DNA from: Callipepla californica brunnescens
Taxonomy: Eukaryota > Chordata > Aves > Galliformes > Odontophoridae
Length of the DNA stretch: 64,000 bases
Reading direction: 5' to 3'
NCBI GenBank assembly: GCA_023055505.1
Contig: JALIRH010000095.1
Span: 1,302,001-1,366,000 of the forward strand
Below the pieces are notes generated by a model. The model was not told where the DNA came from, made no database searches, and saw only the letters and a program-made list of their open reading frames with translations. Made by a program: the position numbers and the translations under genes. Below, in pieces: positions 1-11,640 of the stretch; position 1 is the stretch's first letter, and each line of letters starts with the position of its first letter.

Positions 1-85
1 CATTGTGAAATTCTAACCTTGTGACACTGACATTCTAACATTGTGATACTTTGATATTGTGACTGTCACATTCTGACACCGTTAG
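1..85. repeat. Remnant of a non-telomeric minisatellite
   Basis: Before the first TTAGGG the sequence consists of imperfect repeats of a CATTCTAACATTGTGACA-like motif, with variants at about 14, 31, 52 and 66. It is AT-richer than what follows and stops abruptly near 85. The array presumably continues left of the window. I cannot name the family. Confidence 0.6.
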
Positions 86-1379
86 GGTAGGGTTAGGGTT
101 AGGTTTAAGGGGTAGGGTAGGGATGGGGTAGGGTTAGGGTTAGATAATGGTTAGGGTAAGTATTAGGGTCAGGGTTAAGGGTAGGGTGTGAGGTAGGGTT
201 AGGGTTTTAGGGTTAGGGTAGGGTTAGGGTTAGGTTAGGGTAGGGTTTAGGGTTAGGGTGTAGGGTTAGGGTAAGGGTAGGGTTAGGGTTAGGGGTTAAG
301 GTTAGGGGTTAGGGTCAGGGGTTAGGTTTAGGGATAGGGTCAGGGTTAGGGTTAGAATTAGGGTAGGGTTAGGTTTAGGGTAAGGGTTAGGGTAAGGGTA
401 GGGTAAGGGTTAGGGTTAGGGTTGGGTAAGGGTTAGGGGTAGGATTACGGGTAGGGTTAGTGTTACAGTTAGGGTCCATCAATAGGGTTAGCAAAGGGTT
501 AGGTGTTAGGGTTAGGGGTTAGGGTTAGGGTAGAACTAGGGTCCATCAATAGGGTTATGGTAGGGTTAGGGTTTAGGGTTAGGGTAGGGTTAGGGTTAGA
601 GTAGAATTAGGGTTAGATTGGAGGGTTAGGGTAGGGTTAGGGTTAAGGGTTAGGGTTAAGGGTTAGGGTAGGGTTAGAGATAGGTAAGGGTTAGGGTAAG
701 GGTTAGGGTTAGGGATAGGGTAAGGGTTAGGGTTAGGGTAGGGCTAGGGTTAGGGATAGGTAAGGGTTAGGGTAAGGGTTAGTGTAGGGTTAGGGGTAGG
801 GGTATGGGTAGGGTTAGGGTAGGGTTAGGGTTAGGGTTGGATTAGAATTTTCGGTAAGGGTTAGGGTTAGGAGTTAGGGTCAGTGTCAGGGTTAGGGCTT
901 AGCGTTAGGGATAGGGTAAGAGTTAGGGTAGGGTTAGTGTTAGGGTTAGAGTTAGGGTAAGGGTAGGGTTAGGGTAGGTTTAGGGTAAGGTTAGGGTTTG
1001 GGTTAGGGGTTAGGGGTTAGGGCTAGGGTAGGGTTAGGTCTAGGGTAGGGCTAGGGTAGGGTTAGGGGTTTGTGTTAGGGTTAGGGGCAGGGTTAGGGTT
1101 AGGATTAGGGTAGGGTTTGGGTTAGGTAAGGGTTTGGGGTTAGGGCTTATGGGTTGGGGTTAGGGGTTAGGGTCACGGTTAGGGTAGGGTAAGGTTAGGG
1201 TTAGGGTTAGTGTTAGGGTTATGGTTAGGGGTTAGGGTAAATGTTAGGGTAGGGTTAGGGTTAAGGGTTAGGGTAGGGTTAGGGTTAGGTAAGGGTTAGG
1301 GTAGGGTTAAGGAGGGTTAAGGGTAGGGTTTGAGTCAGGGGTAGGGTAGGGTTAGGGTTAGGGTTAGGGGTTAGGGGTT

Positions 1380-3130
1380 AGTGTTAGGGTAGAATTAGGG
1401 TTAGATTTGAGGGTTAGTGTAGGGTTAGGGTTAGGTAAGGGATAGGGTTAGGGTTAGGGTTAGGTGTTAGGGTAGGGTTAGGGTAGGGTTAGGGATAGGT
1501 AAGGGTTAGGGTCAGGGATAGTGTTAGGGTCACTGTTAGGGTTAGGGTATGGTTAGGGTTAGGGTAGGGCTAGGGTTAAGGGTTAGGGTTAAAATTAGGG
1601 GTTAGGGGTTAGGGCTAGGGTAGGGTTAGGGGTTAGTGTGAGGGTTAGGGGCAGGGTTAGGGTTAGGGTAGGGTTGGGGTTAGGGGCAGGGTTAGGGTTA
1701 GGGCTTAGGGGTTGGGGTTAGGGGTTAGGGTCACGGTTAGTGCAGGGTTAGGGTTAGTGTTAGGGTAAGGGTTAGGGTAGGGTTAGGGGTTAGGGTAGGG
1801 TTAGTTTTAGTGTTAGTGTTATGGTTAGGTAAGGGTTAGGGGTTAGGGTAAATGTTAGGGTAGTGTTAGGGTTAGGGTAGGGTTAGGGTTAGGTAAGGGT
1901 TAGGGTAGGGTTAGGGTCAGGGTTAAGTGTAGGGTTTGAGTCAGGGTTAGGTTTAGGGTGGGGTTAGGGTTAGGGTAGAATTAGGGTTAGATTTGAGGGT
2001 TAGTGTAGGGATAGGGTTAGGTAAGGGATAGGGTTAGGGTTAGGGGTTAGGGTAAGTGTTAGAGTAGGGTTAGGGTTAAGGGTTAGGGTAGGGTTAGGGA
2101 TAGGTAAGGGTTAGGGTCAGGGATAGGGTTAGAGTCAGTGTTAGGGTTAGGGCAGGGTTAGGGTAGGGCTAGGGTTAAGGGTTAGGGTTAAAATTAGGGG
2201 TTAGGGGTTAGGGCTAGGGTAGGGTTAGGGGTTAGTGTTAGGGTTAGGGGCAGGGTTAGGGTTAGGGTAGGGTTGGGGTTAGGGGCAGGGTTAGGGCTTA
2301 GGGGTTGGGGTTGGGGGTTAGGGTCACGGTTAGTGCAGGGTTAGGGTTAGTGTTAGGGAAAGGGTTAGGGTAGGGTTAGGGGTTAGGGTAGGGTTAGTTT
2401 TAGTATTAGTGTTATGGTTAGGTAAGGTTTAAAGGTTAGGGTAAATGTTAGGGTAGTGTCAGGGTAAGGGTTAGGGTAGGGCTAGGGTCGGGGTTAAGGG
2501 TAGGGTTTGAGTCAGGGTTAGGGTTAGGGTAGGGTTAGGGGTTAGGGTTAGGGTAGAATTAGGGTTAGATTTGAGGGTTAGTGTAGGGTTAGGGTTAGGG
2601 GTTAGGGTAAGGTTTAGGGTAGGGTTCGGGTTAAGGGTTAGGGTAGGGTTAGGGATAGGTAAGGGTTAGGGTAGGGTTAGGGATAGGTAAGGGTTAGGGT
2701 CAGGGATAGGGGTAGGGTCAGTGTTAGGGTTAGGGTATGGTTAGGGTTAGGGGCAGGGTTAGGGTTAGGGTAGGGTTAGGGTTAGGGGTTAGGGTTAAAA
2801 TTAGGGGTTAGGGCTAGGGTAGGGTTAGGGCGAGGATAGGGCTAGGGTAGGGTTAGGTGTTAGGGGCAGGGTTAGGGTTAGGGTGGGGTTAGGGCTTAGG
2901 AGTTAGGGTTAGGGCTTAGGGGTTGGGGTTACGGGTTAGGGTTAGGTTTAGTGTTAGGGTTATGGTCAGGTAAGGGTTAGGGTAAGGGTTAGGGGTTAGG
3001 GTAAATGTTAGGGTAGTGTTAGGGTAGTGTTAGGGTGAGGGTTAGGGTAGGGTTAGGGTTAGGGTACGGTTAGGGTAAGTGTTATGGTTAGGGTAGGGTT
3101 AGGGTTAGGTTTTGGGTCCATCAATAGGGT
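1380..3130 (+). repeat. Three diverged ~580-bp segmental repeats
   Basis: The marker agaattagggttagatttga occurs at 1391, 1976 and 2554, spaced about 580 bases. Each occurrence is followed in the same order by a 'gggataggtaagggttagggt' type segment, an 'aaaattaggggttaggg' segment and, in most copies, a 'gggtcacggttag' segment. The array therefore has a second-level period of about 0.58 kb above the hexamer. The copies are diverged. Confidence 0.6.
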
Positions 3131-3553
3131 TAGGGTTAGTTTAGATTAGGGTTAGTGTAGGGTTAGTGTTAGGGTTAGGGGTTAGGGTTAAGGTAGAATT
3201 AGGGTCCATCAACAGGGTTATGGTAGGATTAGGGTTTAGGGTTAGGGTAGGGTTAGGGTTAGGGGTTAGGGTTAGAGTAGAATTAGGGTTAGATTGGAGG
3301 GTTAGGGTAGGGTTAGGGTTAGGGTTAGAGTAGGGTTAGAGATAGGTAAGGGTTAGGGTAGGGTTAGGGTCAGGGTCAGGGTTAAGGGTAGGGTTTGAGT
3401 GAGGGTTAGGGTAGGGTTAGGGTCAGGGTTAAGGGTTGGGTTTGAGTCAGGGTTAGGGTCAGGGTTAGGGTCAGGGTTAGGGTTAGGGTAAGTGTTAGGG
3501 TTAGGTTTTGGGTCCATCAATAGGGTTAGGGTTAGTTTAGATTAGGGTTAGTG

Positions 3554-3587
<34 letters not shown>

Positions 3588-3763
3588 TTTAGATTAGGGT
3601 TAGTGTAGGGTTAGTGTTAGGGTTAGGGTTTAGGGTTAGGGGTTACGGTAAGGGTTAGGGTTAGGGGTTAGGGTCAGGGATAGGGTCAATGTTAGGGTTA
3701 GGGTAAGGGTTAGGGTTAGGGGTTAAGTTTAGGGTAGGGTTAGGGTTAGGGTAGGGTTATGGT

Positions 3764-3890
3764 AAGGAATCAGTAGGGTTAGGGTTAGAGTTAGGGTTAG
3801 GGATCTGGTGGGTTGGGGTTAGGGTTTAAGGTTAGGGTTAGGTTTAGGGTAGGGTTAGGGTAGGGTTAAGGTTTAGGGTTAGGGTTAGGG
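3764..3890 (+). repeat. Dispersed duplicate of 6279-6405
   Basis: The segment starting ggtaaggaatcagtaggg and including the rare string gggatctggtgggtt occurs here and again from about 6279. The two copies are about 2.5 kb apart in the same orientation, evidence of a larger duplication within the degenerate telomeric array. Confidence 0.65.
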
Positions 3891-4373
3891 ATAGCTAAGG
3901 GTTAGGGTAAGGGATAGGGTTAGGGTGAGGGGTAGGGTTAGGGTAGGGCTACGGTTAGGGGTTAGGGTTAGGGGTTAGGGTTAGGGTAGTGTTAGGGTTA
4001 GGGTGAGGGGTAGGGTTAGGGTAGGGCTACGGTTAGGGGTTAGGGTTAGGGGTTAGGGTTAGGGTAGTGTTAGGGTTAGGTTAGGGTTAGGGGTAGGGGT
4101 ATGGGTAGGGTTAGGGTAGGGTTAGGGTTAGGGATAGCTAAGGGTTAGGGTAAGGGATAGGGTTAGGGTGAGGGGTAGGGTTAGGGTAGGGCTACGGTTA
4201 GGGGTTAGGGTTAGGGGTTAGGGTTAGGGTAGTGTTAGGGTTAGGGTGAGGGGTAGGGTTAGGGTAGGGCTACGGTTAGGGGTTAGGGTTAGGGGTTAGG
4301 GTTAGGGTAGTGTTAGGGTTAGGTTAGGGTTAGGGGTAGGGGTATGGGTAGGGTTAGGGTAGGGTTAGGGTTA
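3888..4373 (+). repeat. Tandem 243-bp duplication with nested 78-bp repeat
   Basis: The segment beginning gggatagctaagg at 3888 is repeated from 4131, apparently base for base, until about 4373. Inside each copy, gggtgaggggtaggg recurs 78 bases apart (3923 and 4001; 4166 and 4244). It is a recent duplication compared with the rest of the degenerate array. Confidence 0.8.
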
Positions 4374-7300
4374 GGGTTGGATTAGAATTTACGGTAAGGG
4401 TTAGGTTTAGTGGTTAGGGTCAGTGTCAGGTTTAGGGGTTAGGGTTAGGGATAGGGTAAGAGTTAGGGTTAGGGTTAGAGTTAGGGTAGGGTTATAGTTA
4501 GGTTTAGGGTAGGGTTAGGGTAAGGGTAGAGTTAGAGTAGGTTTAGGGTAAGGGTAGGGTAGTGTTAGGGTAGGGTATGGGTTAGGGATTAGGGCTAGGG
4601 TAGGGTTAGGGGTTAGTGTTAGGTTTAGGGTTAGGGTAGGGTTGTGGTTAGGGTTAGGGTAGGGTTGGGGTTAGGGACAGGGTTAGGGTTTGGGCTTACG
4701 GGTTGGGGATAGGGGTTAGGGTCACGGTTAGGGTAGGGTTAGGTTAGGTTTAGGGTTAGTGTTAGGGTTATGGTTAGGTAAGGGTTAGGGTAAATGTTAG
4801 GGTAGGGTTAGGGTTATGGGTTAGGGTTATGGGTTAGGGGTAGGTAAGGTTTAGGGTAGGGTTAGGGTCAGGGTCAGGGTTAAGGGTAGGGTTTGAGTCA
4901 GGGTTAGGGTAGGGTTAGGGGTAGGGTTAGGGTAGGGTTAGGGATAGGTAAGGGTTAGGGTAAGGGTTAGGGTTAGGGATAGGGTAGGGTTAGGGTTAGG
5001 GTAGGGCTAGATGTAGGGGTTAGGGGTAGGGGTATGGTTAGGGTTAGGGTAGGGTTAGGGATAGGTAAGGGTTAGGGTAAGGGTTAGGGATAGGGTAGGG
5101 TTAGGCTTAGGGTAGGGCTAGATGTAGGGGTTAGGGGTAGGGGTATGGGTAAGGGTTAGGGTAGGGTTAGGGTTAAGGGTTAGAGTAGGGTTAGGGATAG
5201 GTAAGGGTTAGGGTAAGGGTTAGGGTTAGGGTCAGGGATGGTGTAGGGTCAGTTTTAGGGTTAGGGTATGGTTAGTGTAAGGGGTAGGGTTAGGGTTAGG
5301 GTAGGGCTAGGGTTAGTGTTAGGGTTAAAATTAGGGGTTAGGAGTTAGGGCTAGGGTAGGGTTAGGGGTTAGTGTTAGGGTTAGGGTAGGGTTGGGGTTA
5401 GGGTTAGGGTTGGGTTGGGGTTAGGGGCAGGGTTAGGGTTAGGGCTTTGGGGTTGGGGTTAGGGGTTAGGGTCACGGTTAGGGTAGGTTTAGGGTTAGTG
5501 TTAGGGTAAGGGTTAGGGTAGGGTTAGGGGTTAGAGTAGGGTTAGTTTTAGTGTTAGGGTTATGGTTAGGTAAGGGTTAGGGGTTAGGGTAAATGTTAGG
5601 GTAGTGTAAGGGTTAGGGTAGGGTTAGGGTTAGGTAAGGGTTAGGGTAGGGTTAGGGTCAGGGTTAAGGGTAGGGTTTGAGTCAGGGTTAGGGTCAGGGT
5701 TAGGGTTAGGGTACGGTTAGGTTAAGTGTTATGGTTAGTGTAGGGTTAGGGTTAGGTTTTGGGTCCATCAATAGGGTTAGGGTTAGTTTAGATTAGGGTT
5801 AGTGTAGGGTTAGGGTTAGGGTTTAGGGTTAGGGGTTAAGGTTAGGGGTTAGGGTTAGGGTAGGGTTAGGGGTTAGGGTTAGGGTAGGGTTAGGGGTTAG
5901 GGTCAGGGTAAGGGTTAGGGTTAGAGTTAGGGTAGGGTTTGGTTTAGGGTAAGGGTTAGGGTAGGGTTAGGGTTGGGTTAGGGTTAGGGTAGGGTTAGGG
6001 TTAGGGGTTAGGGTAGCGTCAGGGGTTAAGGTTAGGATAAGGGTTAGGGGTTAGGGTTAAGGTTAGGGTAAGGGTAGGGTTAGGGATAGGGTTGGGGTTA
6101 GGGTTAGGGTAGGGTTAGGGTAGGGTTAGTGTTAGGGTTGGGTTGGGATTAGGGTAGGGTTAGGGTTAGGGGTTAGGGTAGAGTCAGGGGTTACGGTTAA
6201 GGGTTAGGGTTAGGGTAGGGTTAAAGTTGGGGTTAGGAATAGGGTTAGGGTTAGGTTAGAGTTAGGGTAGGGTTAGGGTAAGGAATCAGTAGGGTTAGGG
6301 TTAGAGTTAGGGTTAGGGATCTGGTGGGTTAGGGTTAGGGTTTAAGGTTAGGGTTAGGTTTAGGGTAGGGTTAGGGTAGGGTTAAGGTTTAGGGTTAGGG
6401 TTAGGTTTAGGGGTTAGGGTAGGGCTAGGGTTAGGGGTTGGGTTAGTGTAGGGGTAGGGGTATGGGTAGGGTTAGGGTTAGGGGTTAGGGTATGGTCAGG
6501 GGTTACGGTTAGGTTAAGGTTTAGGGTTAGAGTAGGGTTAGGAGTTAGGGTTAGGTTTAGGGTTAAGGATAGGGTTGGGGTTAGGGTTAGGGTAGGGCTA
6601 GTGTTAGGTTAGGGTTAGGTGTTTGGGTCAGGGTTAGTGTAGGGTTAATGTTAGGGTAGGGGTTAGGATTAGGTTTATGGTAAGGGTTAGGGTAGGGTTA
6701 GGGTAAGAGTTAGGGAAAGGTAAGGGTTAGGGTAAGGGTTAGGGTTAGGGTCAGTGTTAGGGTCAGGGTTAGGCTTATAGTATGGTTAGGGTAAGGGTTA
6801 GGGGTTAGGGTAGGGTTAGGGTAGGTGTAGGGGTAAGGGTAGGGGTATGGGTAGGGTTAAGGTAAGGGTAGGGTTAGGGTTAGGTTTGGATTAGAGGTTA
6901 CGGTAAGGGTTAGGGTTAGGGGTTAGGGTCAGTGTCAGGGTTAGGGTTAGGGTAGGGTTAGTGTTAGGGTAAGGTTTAGGGTTAGGGTTATGGTAAGCGT
7001 TAGGGTTAGAGTTAGGGTAGGGTTAGGGTAGGGTTAGGGTTAGGGTAGGGTTTGGGTTAGTGGTTAGGGTTAAGGTTAGGGGTTAGGGCTGGGGTAGGTT
7101 TAGGGCTAGGGTAGGGTTGGGTTTAGGGTTAGGGTGGGGTAAGGGTTAGGGGCAGGATAAGGGCTTAGGGGTTGGGGTTAGGGGTTAGGATTAGGGTAGG
7201 GTTAGGGTAAGGGTTAGGGTAGGGTTAAGGGTTAGGGTTTACGGTAGGGTTAGGGTTAGTGTTAGGGTAGGGTTATGGTTAAGTAAGGGTTAGGGTTAGG

Positions 7301-9320
7301 GTAAAGGTTAGGGTAGGGTTAGGGTTAGGTTTAAGGGGTAGGGTTTGGGTTAGATAATGGTTATGGTAAGTATTAGGGTCAGGGTTACGGGTAGGGTGTG
7401 AGTCAGGGTTAGGGTTTTAGGGTTAGGGTAGTGTTAGGGTTAGGTTTTGGGTCGATCAATAGGGTTAGGGTTAGATTAGGGTAGGGTTAGGATAGGGTTA
7501 GGGTAGGGTTTGTGTTAGGGTTAGGGTGTAGGGTTAGGGTTAGGGTAGGGTTAGGGTTAGGGGTTAAGGTTAGGGGTTAGTGTTAGGGTAGGGGTAGGGT
7601 TAGGGTAGGGTAAGGGTTAGGGGTTAGGATTAGGGTTAAGGTGTTAGGAGTTAGGGTTAGGGTAGGGTTAGGGTTAGGGTTAGGGTTAGGGTTAGAATAG
7701 GGTAAGGGTTAGGGGTAGGGTTACGGGTAGGGTTAAGGTAAAGTTAGGGTTAGGGTTCCGGTTACGGTTAGGGTCCATCAATAGGGTTAGGGTTTAGGGT
7801 TAGGGGTTAGGGTTAGGTGTATGGGTAGGGGTAGGGTTAGGGTTAGGGTTAGGTTGGATTAGGGTTAGGGTTAGGGTTGGGTAAGGGTTAGGGGTAGGAT
7901 TACGGGTAGGGTTAGTGTTATGGTTAGGGTCCATCAATAGGGTTAGGCAAGGTTTAGGGTTAGGGTTAGGTGTTAGGGTAAGGGGTTAGGGTTAGTGTAG
8001 GGTTAGGGTCCATCAATAGGGTTATGGTAGGGTTAGGGTTATGGATAGGGTTAGAGTTAGGGTAGGGTTAGAGTTAGGGTTAGGGTAGGGTTAGGGTAAG
8101 GGTAGAGTTAGGGTAGGTTTATGGTAAGGGTAGGGTAGTGTTAGGGTAGGGTATGGGTTAGGGGTTAGGGTTAAGGTTAGGGGTTAGGGCTCGGGTAGGG
8201 TTAGGGGTTAGTGTTAGGGTTAGGGGCAGGGTTAGGGTTAGGGTAGGGTTGGGGTTAGGGTTAGGGTAGGGTTGGGGTTAGGGACAGGGTTAGGGTTTGG
8301 GCTTACGGGTTGGGGATAGGGGTTAGGGTCACGGTTAGGGTAGGGTTAGGTTAGGTTTAGGGTTAGTGTTAGGGTTATGGTTAGGTAAGGGTTAGGGGTT
8401 AGGGTAAATGTTAGGGTAGGGTTAGGGTTAGGTTAGGGTTAGTGTTAGGGTTAGGGTTATGGCTTAGGGGTAGGTAAGGGTTAGGGTAGAGTTAGGGTCA
8501 GGGTCAGGGTTAAGGGTAGGGTTTGAGTCAGGGTCAGGGTCAGGGTTAGGGTTAGCACAGGGTTAGGGTAGGGTTAGGTGTTAGGGTAGGGTTAGGGTTA
8601 GTGTTAGAGTTATGGTTAGGTAGGGGTTAGGGTAAGGGTTAGGGGTTAGGGTAAATGTTAGGGTAGGTTTAGGGTTAAGGATTAGGGTAGAGGTAGGGTT
8701 AGGTAAGGGTTAGGGTATGGTTAGGGTCAGGGTTAAGGGTAGGGTTAGGGTTAGGGTAGAATTAGGGTTAGATTTGAGGGTTAGGGTAGGGTTAGGGTAG
8801 GGTTAGGGGTTAGGGTAAGGGTTAGGGTTGGATTAGAATTTACGGTAAGGGTTAGGGTTAGGGGTTAGGGTCAGTATTAGGGTTAGGGGTTAGGGATAGG
8901 GTAAGAGTTAGGGTAGGGTTAGGGTAGGGTTAGAGTTAGGGTAGGGTTAATGTTAGGGTTAGGGTACGTTTAGGGTTTGGGTAAGGGTTAGGGTGAGGGT
9001 TGGTGTTAGGGTAGGATTAGGGTTAGGTTCAGGGTTAGAGTAGTGTTAGGGTTTAGGGTTAGGGTTAGGGTTGGGGTAAGGGTTAGGTTAGGGTTAGGGT
9101 TAGGGGGTTAGGGTTAGGGGATTAGTGTTAGGGTTAGGGGTTAGGGTTAGGGTGAGGGTTGGTGTTAGGGTAGGATTAGGGTTAGGTTCAAGGTTAGGGT
9201 AGTGTTAGGGTTCAGGGTTAGGGTTGTGGTAAGGTTTAGGGGATTAGTGTTAGGGGTTAGGGTAGGGTTAGGGTTAGGATTGGGATTAGGTTTAGGTTAG
9301 GGTTATGGTTAGGGTTAGGA

Positions 9321-10912
9321 TAGGGTTAATGTAGGGTTAGGGTTAGTGATAGAGTAAGACTTAGGGTTAGGGTTATGGTAAGAGTTAGGGATTGGGATAC
9401 GGTTAGATTTAGGGTTAAGAATAGGGTTCGGGTTTGATTAGGGTTAGGGTTAGTGTTAGGAATCAATTTGGAGGAAGGAAAAGGTTTAGGAATTGGTTCA
9501 TTGTTAGGGTTAGTCTTCAAGTTAGTAATAGAGTAAGGGTTAGTGTTCGGGTTAGGAATAGGGTTCTGAATAGGGCGAGGTTTGGGAATAGGATGAAGTT
9601 TAGGGTTAGGGTTCGGGTCAGATTTAGCACTATGTTTCAGGTTCCTTTTAGGTTTAGTGATAAGGATTAGGGGTACGTTTAGGTATTGTACAATGCTAAG
9701 TGTTAGCTTCTGGGTGGGGGTTGGGGTTTGTCATGGTTTTATGATTTTTTGGTACTGGTATTCCACATCATAACATCATGTATTGCATTAGGAGTTGAAG
9801 AGCTAATACTCCAGCTCCATAGATCATTGATAATTCCAGGTATACCTGTCTGAGAAGAGAAGAAGCACTACGTTCCCCAGAGGACTTTGCGATGCTTTGT
9901 ATTTTTACGTGTTTTCCGCTCAGAGGGAACAGATAAAAACCCTCAGCGGTCACGGGACACTCTCTTTCCTTCGGGATCGACTCAGCAGTGGGTGCTCGCT
10001 GCCGTATCGCCTTCAGCGTTAGCGTAAGGCCTTCGGTTTATCGGACACTCTCTCTTGCTCATTTTGTTTGATTCATTAGCCTCAATTCCAATTACATTGT
10101 ATTATATTGTGTTATTTTGCTTTCTAATATCTTATTTAGTAAATTAGCTTTCCTCCTCAGATCGTTGCCGCTGTTTTGTTTCTAGGCCCATCTCCCTTTT
10201 CCCTTTTCCCTTTTTCCTTGCCCTTTCCTGGGGCGTGGGTCCGTGGGTCCCCGCAGCAATCGTCACGGAACCGGGCCGATCCAGCCCGGTAAACCGTTGA
10301 CAGGGTTAGATTAAGGGTGAGGGTTAGGATTAGGACTAGATTTAGGATTAGGTTTAGGAATAGGTTTTCTTTGATTGTTAGAGTGAGAGAAAGGTTAGGC
10401 CTTGGGTTTGTTTTTGGAATAGTTTTGGGTTTCAGAATAGGAATTGGGTTAGTATTTGGAATCTGTTTTGGTTTAGTATTAGTGTTAGGGTCAGGGTTAG
10501 AAGTTAGGTGATGGCTGTGGTAATCTAATGCTTTGTGTTAGGCTTAGGGTTGGGCTTAAATTTGGGGTTGGTTTTAAGGTCCCATTTAGATTTCAGGTAG
10601 AATTGGAGTTAAATTAAGGTAACGGTTAGGATTAGATTTAGGGTTCTGATAAGGGTTAGGTTAGGGTTAGGGTTTGGTTCCAAGTTGTTTTTAGGGTTAG
10701 GGTTAACGTTAGGTTTCAGGATAGGGTTAGGAATATAGCTAGGTGTTAGGTAAGGTTTAATCCTAGGGTTTCAGTTCGGGTTAGGTGAAGCATTAGTTTT
10801 ACAGTTAGAAGACGTGTTAGGGTTAGGGTTAGGTTTTGGTGTAGATTTAGGTTTAGGGTAAGGGTTAGGGATGTAGATGAAGGTTTAGTGGAAGGGGTAG
10901 GGTTCTCTTTAG
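9321..10912 (+). repeat. 'Unit 0': truncated, diverged copy of the right-hand TTAGGG arm
   Basis: Sequence 9447-9728 plus 10303-10912 aligns with the TTAGGG arm of the tandem units, for example 22500-23585. Shared landmarks include the aatcaatttggaggaagg string (9461; 22508), 'tttagcactatgtttcagg', 'ttctctttagttttaggacc' (about 10902; 23571) and a run around 'taatctaatgctttgtg'. Relative to units 1-7, this copy keeps about 75 extra bases near 9527-9600 and lacks about 273 bases corresponding to 22895-23167, a segment bounded in the units by similar direct repeats. It is interrupted by a solo LTR. It looks like an older copy outside the amplified array. Confidence 0.8.
9729..10302 (+). mobile_element. 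Solo LTR of an avian endogenous retrovirus, 574 bp
   Basis: The element runs from TGTCATGG to GTTGACA, the usual TG...CA ends with matching inverted termini (TGTCA/TGACA). It is flanked by the direct repeat GGGTT at 9724-9728 and 10303-10307. The homologous site in the tandem units (22681-22710) has GGGTT only once with no insert, which proves the boundaries. A TATA-like gataaaaa near 9932 suggests plus-strand transcription. No internal gag, pol or env remains, so it arose by recombination between two LTRs. The 5-bp target duplication fits an ERVL-like family, but the family name is only a guess from sequence flavour. Confidence 0.88.
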
Positions 10913-11514
10913 TTTTAGGACCCACAGCACAGAACCCGGCCCCAAAAGGGCACGAACGGACCCCATAACCCAGCCCTATCATGTCGATATCTGACCCCAA
11001 AACTCAGCACCAAAATCCTGCAATTCCACCCCAAAATCTCCATTATCAGCCCCAGAATCCGATTATTTCCCCCAAATGTCAGCCCCAAATCCCATTAGTT
11101 CCCCCCTGACCCCACAATTTTCCCCCGACCCCATAATTCCCCCCCATGACCCTATAATTTCCCCCCAACCCCATCAATTCCCCCCTGTGACCCCATTACT
11201 TCACCTCCTGACCCTGTTACTTCCCCTATTCCCCCCGACCCTATAATTGCCCTAGAACAGCCGCAGGACGATTCCTCGGTGCTGTTTGAGGTCACATCAG
11301 CCCAACCCCATTACTTTCCCCGCGTCCCCATAATTCACCTGTTCCCCCCGTGACCCCATTAATTTCCCCTCTGACCCTATTAGTTCCCCTGTTCCCCCTC
11401 CAACCCTTTAAATTCCCCCTGACCCCATAATTCCCCCTGACCCCATAATTCCCCCTGACCCCATTGCTTTCCTCCCGACCCCATAAATTCCCCCTGACCC
11501 CATAATTGCTCTAT
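10913..11514. repeat. C-rich minisatellite, unit about 20 bp
   Basis: Tandem variants of a CCCCATAATTCCCCCTGACC-like unit fill this stretch, especially 11090-11515; the first ~150 bases are a looser form with 'ccccaaaa' steps. It begins exactly where homology to the telomeric units ends (after ttttaggacc at about 10912). Such arrays are typical of introns and intergenic DNA on GC-rich avian microchromosomes. The reading frames in it have no coding character. Confidence 0.8.
11253..11293 (+). pseudogene. Partial duplicate of the exon-like segment at 11513
   Basis: The string agaacagccgcaggacgatt and the following cctcggtgctgtttgagg match 11513-11550 almost exactly, then diverge. It is a short copied piece of the exon-like fragment and its upstream AG, embedded in the C-rich minisatellite. 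It is too short to encode anything by itself. Confidence 0.6.
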
Positions 11515-11640
11515 AACAGCCGCAGGATGATTCCTCGGTGCTGTTTGAGGACACGTTGTACGCTGACGGATATTCATCGCCACTCAACGTCGCACAGCGC
11601 TACGTTGTGGCCTGCAGGGACACCAAGAAGAAGCGACCCC
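11515..11640 (+). CDS. Exon-like coding fragment, gene not recognised
   Basis: Unlike its surroundings, this segment has balanced amino-acid composition in one frame: it reads DDSSVLFEDTLYADGY followed by SSPLNVAQRYVVACRDTKKK. It is preceded by a possible splice acceptor (ctctataacag, or the next AG at ccgcag). No clear donor is visible; the frame runs on into G-rich minisatellite after about 11640. A partial copy lies upstream at 11253 and a decayed copy of its 3' end at about 11745-11780. It could be a real internal exon of a gene extending beyond what I can join, or a stranded exon carried by subtelomeric duplication. I do not recognise the protein. Confidence 0.4.

Larger units (their letters stand above)
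86..9320 (+). repeat. Degenerate TTAGGG-oriented telomere-like array
   Basis: About 9.2 kb made almost wholly of TTAGGG and variants (TTAGGGG, TAGGG, GTTAGTG, TTAGAATTAGGG), all in the TTAGGG orientation on the plus strand. Runs of perfect hexamers are short, so this is old interstitial or subtelomeric material, not a terminal telomere. In a vertebrate the TTAGGG strand runs toward the chromosome end, so this block points right, into the gene-like island. A recurrent marker, gggtccatcaataggg, appears near 473, 540, 3115, 3205 (variant), 3510, 5760, 7450 (variant), 7769, 7928 and 8008, showing that longer segments were duplicated inside the array. I see no gene. Confidence 0.93.

Noticed and set aside
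86..9320. Native chromosome terminus
   Set aside because: Hexamers are highly degenerate, other minisatellite DNA lies at the left edge, and the TTAGGG strand points into the window.
9768..9953. 61-codon minus-strand frame in the solo LTR
   Set aside because: It lies entirely inside the LTR, antisense to it, with no support as a gene.
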